DNA of 64,000 bases from Phaffia rhodozyma (GCA_014706385.1 JACGZH010000008.1:1302001-1366000), one strand, 5' to 3'; counted from the stretch's first letter, positions 7,407-15,095 are shown. Translations and numbers: made by a program. Notes: generated by a model from the letters alone, not told the origin.

Positions 7407-7566
7407 AAGGCAAAGATCCTCGTAGTCAGACGCCTTACCGCTGGGCCACTCGGCCAGAGCGAATGGGTGGTGGGACCACTAGACCAAGACGGGGTTCGAA
7501 CCCGCGATTTCCTGATGCATACAAGCTGGCAGCCGGCCATGACGACCGTTCCACCATCTTTGCCTT
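7407..7566 (-). other. 11-bp inverted repeat bracketing permuted tRNA-Arg(ACG)
   Basis: Bases 7556-7566 and 7407-7417 are perfect inverse complements (AAGGCAAAGAT and ATCTTTGCCTT on the minus strand). In the precursor they would pair leader with trailer. The trailer arm begins 2 nt after position 37 and the leader arm ends 39 nt before position 38, so the helix would hold the two splice sites together. A role in processing is inference. T4 runs on the minus strand follow near 7402-7405. Confidence 0.7.
7420..7516 (-). tRNA. permuted tRNA-Arg(ACG)
   Basis: The two halves are in reversed order. Reading the minus strand, the 3' half comes first (7516 to 7481): position 38, anticodon-stem strand TCAGG, variable loop AAATC, T arm GCGGG-TTCGAAC-CCCGT, acceptor strand CTTGGTC and T73. 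A 25-nt linker (7480-7456) follows, then the 5' half (7455 to 7420): acceptor strand GGCCGAG, TG, D arm, anticodon-stem strand TCTGA, and loop CTACGA with anticodon ACG. Joining 37 to 38 gives 7 paired acceptor bases, 5 paired anticodon-stem bases and loop CTACGAA, a total of 72 nt. No ordinary 5' half precedes the T arm and no T arm follows the D arm. T73 matches the other Arg genes here. Order and sequence are kept in five of six units; unit 3 has small deletions. Confidence 0.9.
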
Positions 7567-7681
7567 TAGCTTTCGTCTGGTTGTGTGGATGTATGGCCAA
7601 GTGGATGTGTGGGCGTTGGCTCTGCTAGGGTTATCCGAGGCGGTGGGCGTCCGGCCGATCCGTCCGATCGCCCATCGGATA

Positions 7682-7705
7682 TCGGACGTCGGACGTCGGA
7701 CGTCG
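7682..7705. repeat. TCGGACG heptamer repeat
   Basis: Three tandem TCGGACG copies upstream of Val(CAC), unchanged among units. Confidence 0.85.
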
Positions 7706-7749
7706 AGCCCCGGAGTACGGAGCCCGGCGGAGAAAAGGCCGTGTCGATC

Positions 7750-7833
7750 GGTCGCCTGGTCTAGTGGTATGACGCTTGCTTCACATCTCACCCGGTGCGC
7801 AATAGGTCGCCAGTTCGATCCTGGCGGTGACCA
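7750..7833 (+). tRNA. tRNA-Val(CAC) with intron
   Basis: Anticodon CAC at 7782-7784, 12-nt intron at 7786-7797. Acceptor GGTCGCC/GGTGACC. Anticodon stem CTTGC/GCAAT has a C27:U43 mismatch at its outer end. A73. T5 terminator at about 7841. Confidence 0.92.
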
Positions 7834-7998
7834 TGACGTCTTTTTGCCCTCAGCACACGCCCACGATGGACAGACCGAGAGAAGCCATCGCAAGATAAGA
7901 TGCATGATAAGATACACAGCCAGCCGACAGAGATGGCAGATAAGATCGACAGACACGATCGATCGGCAAGAAAGAAAGAAGATAAGATGGCGATAAAG

Positions 7999-8026
7999 AC
8001 AAAAGACAAAAGACAAAAGACAAAAG
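7999..8026. repeat. ACAAAAG heptamer repeat
   Basis: Four copies in units 1-2 and three in units 3-6, upstream of Pro(CGG) on the plus strand. Confidence 0.9.
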
Positions 8027-8060
8027 ATACAAGATAAAAGCCAGGTCGGCAAAAAGACAA

Positions 8061-8160
8061 GGCGCGATCCCGGGATTGAACCGAGGACCTCCGTCAGACA
8101 CGTGTTTCATGCGAGCCAGCAAAGCCCGAAGACGGCGTGATACCACTACACCAATCCCGC
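8061..8160 (-). tRNA. tRNA-Pro(CGG) with intron
   Basis: Anticodon CGG is the complement of 8126-8128. 28-nt intron at 8097-8124, the longest in the unit. Stem CCGTC/GACGG. Acceptor GCGGGAT/ATCGCGC has a G4:G69 mismatch, where Pro(TGG) has U4:G69. C73. T5 terminator on the minus strand at 8051-8055. Confidence 0.94.
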
Positions 8161-8238
8161 CAGTGATCGCACAGGCCTGGCCGGTCAGTTTGTCGGTCTC
8201 CAGCCGGCCGTCCGTCCGTCCGTCCGGGAGGCAAAAGA

Positions 8239-8336
8239 TACTCCATATGAGGTTCGAACTCATGATCCTTGTTAAGCACTAGAGGCACGGACGGCAACCT
8301 ATAAGAACAATGCGATAACCACTTCGCCAATGGAGT
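8239..8336 (-). tRNA. tRNA-Ile(TAT) with intron
   Basis: Anticodon TAT is the complement of 8301-8303, reading AUA. 25-nt intron at 8275-8299. Acceptor ACTCCAT/ATGGAGT and anticodon stem TTGTT/AACAA are perfectly paired. A73. Terminator is T4. Confidence 0.96.
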
Positions 8337-8370
8337 AAAGGTAAGCGTCGGTGGAAAAAGACGAGAGATG

Positions 8371-8412
8371 ACAAGACAGGACGAGACAGGACGAGACAGG
8401 ACGAGAGAAGGC
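8371..8412. repeat. AGACAGGACG 10-mer repeat
   Basis: Three to four imperfect 10-mers between Ile(TAT) and Gln(CTG), with small differences among units. Confidence 0.85.
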
Positions 8413-8509
8413 CGCACCGGACGGCACACGCCAGACCGGGCCGAGTCCGACAGAAGACGGCACAGGCGGCAGGAGGGAGGACGGGAAAAAGAGGGCGAAA
8501 AAAAAGGAA

Positions 8510-8592
8510 AGGTCCTACTCAGATTCGAACTGGGGATTCGAGAAGGTGAGTCAATCAGAATCTCGCGTGATAACCAACTTCACCATAGAACC
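8510..8592 (-). tRNA. tRNA-Gln(CTG) with intron
   Basis: Anticodon CTG is the complement of 8556-8558, 10-nt intron at 8545-8554, stem CGAGA/TCTCG. Acceptor GGTTCTA/TAGGACC. T stem has a C50:A64 mismatch. T73 is normal for eukaryotic tRNA-Gln. T8 run further downstream. Confidence 0.95.
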
Positions 8593-8784
8593 GGTCGTTG
8601 TCGGCCTATTGCCCTCGCGAGTCTCGTTCTGGCGGTGTGTCCGCTGGCAAGGGTCCGTCGGCGCGTGTCCGCTGGCAGGTGTGCTTACATCGCTGGCCGA
8701 CCTGTCCGCCCGCCGCACGTGGCCCGGCCGGCATGACACGCACGGCCGACCCGATACACACAGCGGACATCGGAGCAAAAAGCA

Positions 8785-8857
8785 AGCCCAAACGCGGATT
8801 TGAACCACGGACCTCACCGTTACGAGCGGCGCACTATAACCACTTAGCTATTCGGGC
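8785..8857 (-). tRNA. tRNA-Thr(CGT)
   Basis: Anticodon CGT is the complement of 8822-8824, stem CGCCG/CGGTG. Acceptor GCCCGAA/TTTGGGC. No intron. T73, unlike A73 in Thr(AGT) of the same unit. T5 terminator just downstream. Confidence 0.95.
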
Positions 8858-9008
8858 CTGGTGCCCGTCGCCCGGTCGTGTTGTCTCTAAGGGTGTTGGT
8901 GTGTCGATGTGTTGGTGTACCGGTGTGGTCAGGACCCGGCCCACACCGTCCGCTCGGCCAGACGTAGCCCATCGAGGTCGACCGCCGGGGCGGCTGGGCA
9001 GTCAACGT

Positions 9009-9095
9009 GCCTGGGTAGTTTAGTGGTAAAACGTAGGTCTCATACCGTCACCCGAGTGTGATCCTCAGCCGCGAGTTCGATTCTCGCTCTGGGCA
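9009..9095 (+). tRNA. elongator tRNA-Met(CAT) with intron
   Basis: Anticodon CAT at 9041-9043, 16-nt intron at 9045-9060. Anticodon stem TAGGT/TCCTC has U31:U39 next to the loop and T27:C43 at the outer end. The arrangement GTAGGTCTCATA-intron-ATCCT is like that of intron-containing plant elongator tRNA-Met. Acceptor GCCTGGG/TCTGGGC, A73. The T loop is the ordinary TTCGATT, so it is not the initiator. Confidence 0.94.
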
Positions 9096-9215
9096 ACTCT
9101 TTTTTTTCCTCTTTTGCTGTGTTTCCCATCCTTCCTGATGGTTGGTGGGCGGCCGGGCTGGGCCAGGCGGAGGTGCGGTCGGATCCGGCCGTCAGATGGG
9201 CTGAGCATGACGGCA

Positions 9216-9252
9216 GTGGAAGTGGCGGCGGTGGCGGTGGCGGTGGCGTCGG
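9216..9252. repeat. GGAAGT / GGCGGT hexamer repeat
   Basis: One GGAAGT hexamer in units 1-3 and two in units 4-6, followed by GGCGGT hexamers. Confidence 0.88.
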
Positions 9253-9337
9253 CAGTGCTGATGACGACGACGACTGCTGCTGCGCAGAGTCCGCTTGGAC
9301 GAGAATCTATCCGGACAAACGGTGCTGGCACCATACC

Positions 9338-9424
9338 CGCCGCTTAGCTCATCTGGAAGAGCGTTGGTTTGTAAAGGATACACTTGTTCACCGAAGGCAC
9401 TCGGTTCGATCCCGAGAGCGGCGA
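9338..9424 (+). tRNA. tRNA-Tyr(GTA) with intron
   Basis: Anticodon GTA at 9371-9373, 14-nt intron at 9375-9388, stem TTGGT/ACCGA. Acceptor CGCCGCT/AGCGGCG is perfect and begins with C1:G72, the eukaryotic/archaeal tyrosine identity pair. A73. T7 terminator at about 9430. Confidence 0.97.
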
Positions 9425-9646
9425 TCTTGTTTTTTTGCCTTTTGCTTTTTGTTCTTTTTTGTTCTTTTTTTTCTGCCTTGTGGCTGCTTCCTCTTTGACT
9501 GCTAGGGTTCCTGCCTTCGGTCCAGTCCGGTCGCTCTCACGCAGCATGCGCACTGTCTCGGCCAGACGGGCGATGCGACCGATGACGTTCTCCCAGCTGC
9601 TGCTGCCGATGTAGTGGTCACCGGGGCAGGGCAAGTGATCATATCT

Positions 9647-9745
9647 GGCCGATTGGTGTAGTGGCTATCACAGCAGTTTTCGGTACTCGTCCGCAAGGTC
9701 GTCTTCGCTCGCTGCTGGTCGTCGGTTCGATCCCGACATCGGTCT
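9647..9745 (+). tRNA. tRNA-Arg(TCG) with intron
   Basis: Anticodon TCG at 9680-9682, 26-nt intron at 9684-9709, stem GCAGT/GCTGC. Acceptor GGCCGAT/ATCGGTC. T73. I use its 3' end as the boundary of the repeat unit. T5 terminator about 9 bases on. Confidence 0.95.
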
Positions 9746-9959
9746 AAATGTTCACTTTTTGTGTCCCCCTTTCTTTTTTGCCCTCCTTTTTGCCCTTCTT
9801 TTTCTCTGCACGCTCTCTCTGCACTCTGTTTCTATCGGCCGTTGTGTGGGTCACTGTCTGTCCGACCGGTCTGGCCTGTGTGCGCGTGTCCACCACGGTC
9901 GAGCCAGGTCGACACAGCTCCCTGTGGTGGGGCAGGCAGACGGGCGGGAAAACAAAAAA

Positions 9960-10033
9960 AGACCCATACCCGACTTGAACGGATGACCTCAAGATTTGGA
10001 ATCTTGCGCTGCTACCAACTGAGCTAATGGGTC
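9960..10033 (-). tRNA. tRNA-Trp(CCA), copy 2
   Basis: Same ends, length and anticodon as 226-299. Confidence 0.95.
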
Positions 10034-10190
10034 GCTTGCCCGGAGGCTCCGTGCCCAGAGGGTATGTCGAGCGCCCGGCTGGCTGGCCGTACAGACGGTG
10101 GCACCATGCGGCCGGCTTGCAGGCCTCCAGCACGGACGGCCGGACGGGGGCCAGGGAAAAAACCGAGGGAAAACGAGCAAAAAGACAATG

Positions 10191-10262
10191 TTGCCAAGGC
10201 CCGTCTCGATCAGGCGACCTCCGGGTTATGAGCCCGGCGCGCTTCCACTGCGCTACTTGGCA
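10191..10262 (-). tRNA. initiator tRNA-Met, copy 2
   Basis: Same ends, length and anticodon as 457-528. Confidence 0.96.
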
Positions 10263-10470
10263 TTGATGGGAGACCATGGCTGAGGAGTGTGTATGTGGTG
10301 TCGGCCGCAGGTCACGTGCCGGTGTCGATGTCAGTGTCGACGTCAGTGTCGATGCCAGTGCCAGCACCAGTGTCATTACCAATGCCAGTGTCAATGCCAG
10401 TCACACCATCGACTGGTGCGACCGACGGTACACCTGGCCATGGTCTGCCGGGTGGGCCTGACAGTCATCG

Positions 10471-10544
10471 GATCGATTAGCTCAGTTGGTTAGAGCGTGG
10501 TGCTAATAACGCCAAGGTCGCGGGTTCGACCCCCTCATTGATCA
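10471..10544 (+). tRNA. tRNA-Ile(AAT), copy 2
   Basis: Same ends, length and anticodon as 737-810. Confidence 0.96.
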
Positions 10545-10800
10545 CTTTTTCTTTCTTTTTCTAATTTTCGCCATCTTTTTTTGCCATCTTTTTTGCACCC
10601 CTCCTGTTCTCGACCGTTGCGGTCTGTGTGGCATTGTTGTCGACTGGCACGCTCCATGGTGAGCGATGCAGTGTTGTGACGGTGTGACGATGTGGTGGTG
10701 CAGTGGCGACGATGGGAACGCAGATATACACCCGGCTGTGCTGGACAGTGTCCGACCAGACATGGGCCTATGGTGTCTGGGCTGGGCTGGGAGGCATCGT

Positions 10801-10887
10801 GCATGCTTGGTGTAGTGGTATCGCGCCATGTTAGGGTCTTTGCGCCTTGTCTCATGGAGGTCCTCAGTTCAATCCTGGGAGCGTGCC
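10801..10887 (+). tRNA. tRNA-Pro(AGG) with intron, copy 2
   Basis: Same ends, length and intron as 1067-1153. Confidence 0.96.
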
Positions 10888-11096
10888 TTTTTTCCTTTTC
10901 CTTTCGTTCTTTGTTTCCTTTTCCCGAGCGCTTCCTGTCGCTCTTCGTTGTTTTCTGCCACTTTTCACTCACTTTTTGCCACTCTCCGCCACTTTCTCGG
11001 CAGCAGACAAGCGATGTGTGCACCCGGTGGAGACGTCTCTGACGCATGGACAAGCTGTCTGGACAAGGTGTCTGGACACGGATGACAGCCATCAAG

Positions 11097-11168
11097 TCCT
11101 CAATTGTCTAACGGCTATGATAACCGCCTCTCACGCGGTAGGCCCGGGTTCGACTCCCGGTTGGGGAT
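11097..11168 (+). tRNA. tRNA-Glu(CTC), copy 2
   Basis: Same ends, length and T73 as 1363-1434. Confidence 0.95.
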
Positions 11169-11398
11169 CTCTCTTTTGGTCTTTTCTTTTGCTCTCGTTT
11201 CTTTTTTTCTTTTTTTCCTTGTCCTTCTTTCCTTTCGTCTTTCTGTTTCGTCTTGTTTTTGTATGTCCGTTCTGACCACTGGTATCAGCGCTGGTGTGTG
11301 CCTGCGGGTACTGTGTGGTTGAATGCACGGTATGGGGTGCATGCACCGGCCAGCTGTCCAGCCACCTGGCGAGCGGACAAGGCTGACAACCAACCGAC

Positions 11399-11470
11399 TC
11401 TTGGATGGTCTAACGGTTATGATTTCCGCCTGTCACGCGGGAGACCGGGGTTCGACTCCCCGTCCGGGAG
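11399..11470 (+). tRNA. tRNA-Asp(GTC), copy 2
   Basis: Same ends, length and anticodon as 1665-1736. Confidence 0.96.
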
Positions 11471-11851
11471 CACTTTTTGCCTTTTGCTCCTCTCTTTTGT
11501 ACTTGCATTTGTACTTGCATTTGCATTTGCATTTGCATCTGCATTTGCATTTTTTCTTTCCATTCTCTTTTGCTGTACAGCTGTATGGTTGTCTTGCTTT
11601 GTTGTGTTTGTCCGTCGACGGCCATCGATCGTTATCTTTTTTTCTTTGGTCTGTATGTCTCCTTCTTTTTCTCTTTCTTTTTCTTTTGCTCTCTTTGACG
11701 GCGCATGTTTGGCAGCACACGCTCCGAAAGACGCACCGAGCACAGCACAGCACAGCACAGCACGCCGACACGTGTGCGCTGGGCAGACCAACTGGCTGGA
11801 TGGCTGTTGAGCACAGGCTATGGGCAGTCGATCGGCAGACCGAGACCATAC

Positions 11852-11934
11852 GCTGTCTTAATCAAGTGGTCTACGATGAGAGATTAGAAATCTCTTCCTC
11901 TTTGAGGGCGCAGGTTCGAATCCTGCAGACAGCT
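11852..11934 (+). tRNA. tRNA-Ser(AGA), copy 2
   Basis: Same ends, length and T73 as 2118-2200. Confidence 0.94.
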
Positions 11935-12157
11935 TTCTTTTGCACCCTGTACTTTGCCACCGTGGCCTTTGCTCTTTTTGCTTTTTTTTTTCTTCTTCTT
12001 CTCTTCTATGCCTTTGCCTATGTGTGTCTATGGTTGTCGTTCATGTATGCATAGTACGCACACACCGGGCAGCCAGCCCAAACAAAAAAAAAAGACGGCC
12101 ACACCATCGAAGCCATCCTCACTGACACACAGAGCGAGGACCGGAAAAAAAAAGGGA

Positions 12158-12243
12158 TGCCGTCAGCCTGAATCGAACAGGCGACCTTATGATTGCGGAC
12201 AGATGTCTTCAGTCATACGCTCCACCAATTGAGCTATGACGGC
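12158..12243 (-). tRNA. tRNA-Phe(GAA) with intron, copy 2
   Basis: Same ends, length and intron as 2424-2509. Confidence 0.96.
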
Positions 12244-12438
12244 CGATGACAGTCAGCGCCGTCCATCAGGCCATGGCCCGTCTGGGTGGCTGTCGGGCCG
12301 TCGGGCCGTCCGGCTGGCACTCACTCGGTCGGTCTCAGCCGGGTCGGTGTGTGTGCTGACGCGGCAGGCAAAACATGCTGGGCACTGACCGTCAGCGTGT
12401 GCTGTCTGAGTGCTCGGACACAGCAGGCGACCATCCCA

Positions 12439-12511
12439 TGCCCTGTAGCTCAGTTGGTAGAGCGTGGAGCTGTTAACTCCAAGGTCTACGGTTCGAGCCC
12501 GTACGGGGCAG
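12439..12511 (+). tRNA. tRNA-Asn(GTT), copy 2
   Basis: Same ends, length and anticodon as 2705-2777. Confidence 0.96.
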
Positions 12512-12696
12512 TCTTTTTGTCGTCTTTTTGTCGTCTTTTTGTCGTCTTTTTGTCTCCTCATTTTTTTTCCCTCTCCCTTTCCTGTGCAGTACTTCCCCTC
12601 TCGTCTTCTGCCGTCCATGAGGTGTGCGTGTTCTTGGTATGTTCTTGCGATGGACATCATCCATCTTCCACCAGCATGCTCGGCCGGCAAGAAAAA

Positions 12697-12769
12697 AGGA
12701 GTCACCCGGGATTGAACCAGGGACCTGCTGGGTTGCAACCAGCCGCAACTACCGCTGTGCTATAACTCC
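12697..12769 (-). tRNA. tRNA-Cys(GCA), copy 2
   Basis: Same ends, length and anticodon as 2963-3035. Confidence 0.96.
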
Positions 12770-13050
12770 GTATGAGGCTGCCGCGCCATCGGACAGATCA
12801 TCCACAGGCACGCTTGCACACATGCACACAGCACAGTGGCAGCCGCTTTGTCGTCCTGCGATCGAGTAGTGGCAGCTGTGGACGCAACATCGCCCGGTGC
12901 GACCAGGCCGGCGTCACAGATGCTGCATCTGCACAGAGAAAACAAAAGGAACAAAGGAGCAGAAAAAAGAACAGGAAAAAAGAGCAAGAAAAAAGAGCAA
13001 GAAAAAAGAGCAAGAAAAAAGAGCAAAAAGAACAAAAAGAACAAAAAGAG

Positions 13051-13122
13051 TAGTCGCACCCAGAGTCGAACTGGGGTCGTGAGTGTGTTAGACTCAAGTG
13101 ATAACCGTTACACCATGCAACT
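13051..13122 (-). tRNA. tRNA-Val(AAC), copy 2
   Basis: Same ends, length and anticodon as 3317-3388. Confidence 0.96.
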
Positions 13123-13313
13123 CTGATGACTGCCGGTCTCTGCCCAGTATCCTACTCATCGACCAGGCACCGCTCGCTCCGCCGTCTGCCCGCCCGCCGC
13201 TGTGTGTCCATCGGTCGGCCGGCCCATCAGCCCGATCGTGCGACACCGGGACCATGCCTGCCGACAAGCTGGCCCTCAGACGAGGCAGCCCGGGGAGAAA
13301 ACAAAAAGGATCG

Positions 13314-13386
13314 TTCCCCATCCGGGAGTCGAACCCGGGTCCTCAGCGTGAAAAGCTGATATCGTAAACCGTTTGACCAATGAGGA
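13314..13386 (-). tRNA. tRNA-Glu(TTC), copy 2
   Basis: Same ends, length and anticodon as 3580-3652. Confidence 0.96.
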
Positions 13387-13526
13387 CTAGTACAAGCACG
13401 CCGAATCGGTCGAGTCGTCTGCAGTCGTCTGCAGTCGTGCGCAGTCGTGTGCAGCCTGCTCCGTCGTGCGGTAGGCTGTGAGCGGGTGGCCGCCGGTCAG
13501 CATGCTTCCGACCGGACGGCAAAAAG

Positions 13527-13598
13527 TGGACCCAGCAGGGATTGAACCCGCGGCCTTTCGCATGCAAAGCGAATGTGATACCACTACACCATAAGCCC
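13527..13598 (-). tRNA. tRNA-Ala(TGC), copy 2
   Basis: Same ends, length and G3:U70 as 3793-3864. Confidence 0.97.
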
Positions 13599-13772
13599 GT
13601 GTGGGATGGAGGCGTGGTGTGTCGGCCGGTGGGGCGAAGTGCGGTGCGGTGCGGTGAGGTGCGGTAAGGTGCGGTGCGGTAAGGTGCGGTGAGGTGAGGT
13701 CTGGTATGATGCTATCAGAAACAGAGTCTTGGTTGCAAAACCACACGGAACCTCTCGGCGGGGGGCAAAAGA

Positions 13773-13854
13773 TGAACAGAGGGGGATTCGAACCCCCGCA
13801 TCTTGCGATATCAGAACTTGAGTCTGACGCCTTAGACCGCTCGGCCATCTGTCC
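13773..13854 (-). tRNA. tRNA-Leu(CAA), copy 2
   Basis: Same ends, length and anticodon as 4039-4120. Confidence 0.96.
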
Positions 13855-13963
13855 GGATGGGGTGCGTGAGGTGTGTGTGGGTCCGGGAGTGTGCGGGAGT
13901 GTGCGGGAGTGTGCGGGAGTGTGGGCCGGGTAGAGCGAGTGCACCCTGCCCGGGCACACACAC

Positions 13964-14049
13964 GCCCCGTTGGCAGAATGGTAACGCGTCTCCTTCCTAC
14001 TGTCTGGTGAGAGAGGTGAAGATTCTGGGTTCAATCCCCAGGCGGGGTT
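13964..14049 (+). tRNA. tRNA-Arg(CCT) with intron, copy 2
   Basis: Same ends, length and intron as 4230-4315. Confidence 0.9.
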
Positions 14050-14247
14050 TCTCTTTTTTTGCGGCGGGCGTGGTTGGGGTGTGAGTGGGGTGTGAGTGGG
14101 GTGTGGTTGGGGTGTGGTTGAGGTGTGAGTGAGAAGGTGGGTGAGAATGTGGGTGTACACGTGAGACGCTTGGTATGCTGGCGGGCTGTAGAGTGTGCAC
14201 TGTATGCGCAGGGTATAGGACTGATGTATGTGGACCCTGCCATCAAC

Positions 14248-14319
14248 GGGATGTTCGTATAATGGTTATTATTCCAGATTTCCATTCTGGAGACAGGTGT
14301 TCGATTCACCTACATCTCA
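14248..14319 (+). tRNA. tRNA-Gly(TCC), copy 2
   Basis: Same ends, length and anticodon as 4514-4585. Confidence 0.96.
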
Positions 14320-14488
14320 TTTTTGTCATTTTTTTTTTATGCGCGTGGCGGGGGCGGAGGCGATGGCAGTACAAGACACTGGGCGGACGGCGGCAAGACT
14401 CTGAGGCACACGACCGGGGCGTGGGAGGGGCTAGTTGGGTGGCTGGCGTTGGTGTCTAGGGGTACGGGCCGGGCTGGGGACTATAACC

Positions 14489-14582
14489 GCCCTGTTAGCT
14501 CAATCGGTAGAGCGTCAGACTCTTACCCAGTCTCTTGACAGTTGGCATCTGAAGGCTGGGGGTTCGACCCCCCCATGGGGCT
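14489..14582 (+). tRNA. tRNA-Lys(CTT) with intron, copy 2
   Basis: Same ends, length and intron as 4754-4847. Confidence 0.95.
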
Positions 14583-14812
14583 AGCTTCGTTTTTGTGTGT
14601 CGGTGTGATTTTTTGTTTCTGTTTCTGTTTCTGTTTCTGTTTCTGTTTTCGTTCTTTGTGTTTTTGTTTGCTGGCTTGGTGTGTGCTTGGTGGGCCGTCG
14701 ACGGTGGAAGGGTGCATGGAGGGTTGAACAGAGGTGAGAGGTGGGTCGGCTGGTGGGTCGCGCGGGCATGTCTGACGATCTGGGCTGGTAGCACGGACAG
14801 ACAGACACACAC

Positions 14813-14885
14813 GGGGATTTAGCTCAGTTGGCAGAGCGCAATCTTAGCATGGTTGAGGTCGTGAGTTCGATTCTTACAATCTCCA
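14813..14885 (+). tRNA. tRNA-Ala(AGC), copy 2
   Basis: Same ends, length and G3:U70 as 5078-5150. Confidence 0.97.
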
Positions 14886-15095
14886 CTTTTTTGTGTCGTT
14901 TTTATGTGTTTTTTTGTGTTTTTTGGTAGTCTTTTTTTTTTTTTCCGCCCGCTGCCTTTTTTGCACTCTCTTCTTTCGCTCTGCTCCTCTCGGTCATGCT
15001 CCGTCCTGCCCACCACATCACACACCATGTGTTGCACCGAGACAGGCCGGCTGCTGCGAGCACACTGGCCGACCGGCCGGACAGGCCTTCATCCA

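Larger units (their letters stand above)
6877..7419. other. 543-bp spacer, Pro(TGG) to permuted Arg(ACG)
   Basis: The largest spacer of the unit. It contains TTACTTGCTGTG-like repeats (about 6920-6960), a polypyrimidine tract (7010-7213), an A-rich stretch (7225-7300) and GAGAACACAA repeats (7304-7389). No RNA or protein gene recognised. Confidence 0.75.
12..9745. repeat. tRNA array unit 1 (9734 bp, 34 tRNA genes)
   Basis: Complete repeat unit, taken from just after one tRNA-Arg(TCG) to the end of the next. It carries 21 tRNA genes on the plus strand and 13 on the minus strand, one every 286 bp on average, and no credible protein gene. Long type: five TTTCTG repeats, four GGGAGTGTGC repeats and a 204-bp polypyrimidine tract. 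Confidence 0.97.

Noticed and set aside
7499..7570. Ordinary (non-permuted) tRNA upstream of the Arg T arm
   Set aside because: The 72 bases upstream on the minus strand contain no sequence able to pair with the 3' acceptor strand CTTGGTC and no D arm. The only partner is downstream.
7591..7610. A-box-like sequence (TGGCCAAGTGG) near 7591-7604, possibly an extra tRNA
   Set aside because: No acceptor partner and no T arm within reach on either side. It differs slightly in unit 3 and has no terminator in place.
12..9745. Prokaryotic or phage/giant-virus tRNA cluster
   Set aside because: Inosine-type A34 anticodons for eight amino acids, introns at 37/38, initiator A54/A60, no encoded CCA and polymerase III terminators all indicate a eukaryotic nucleus.
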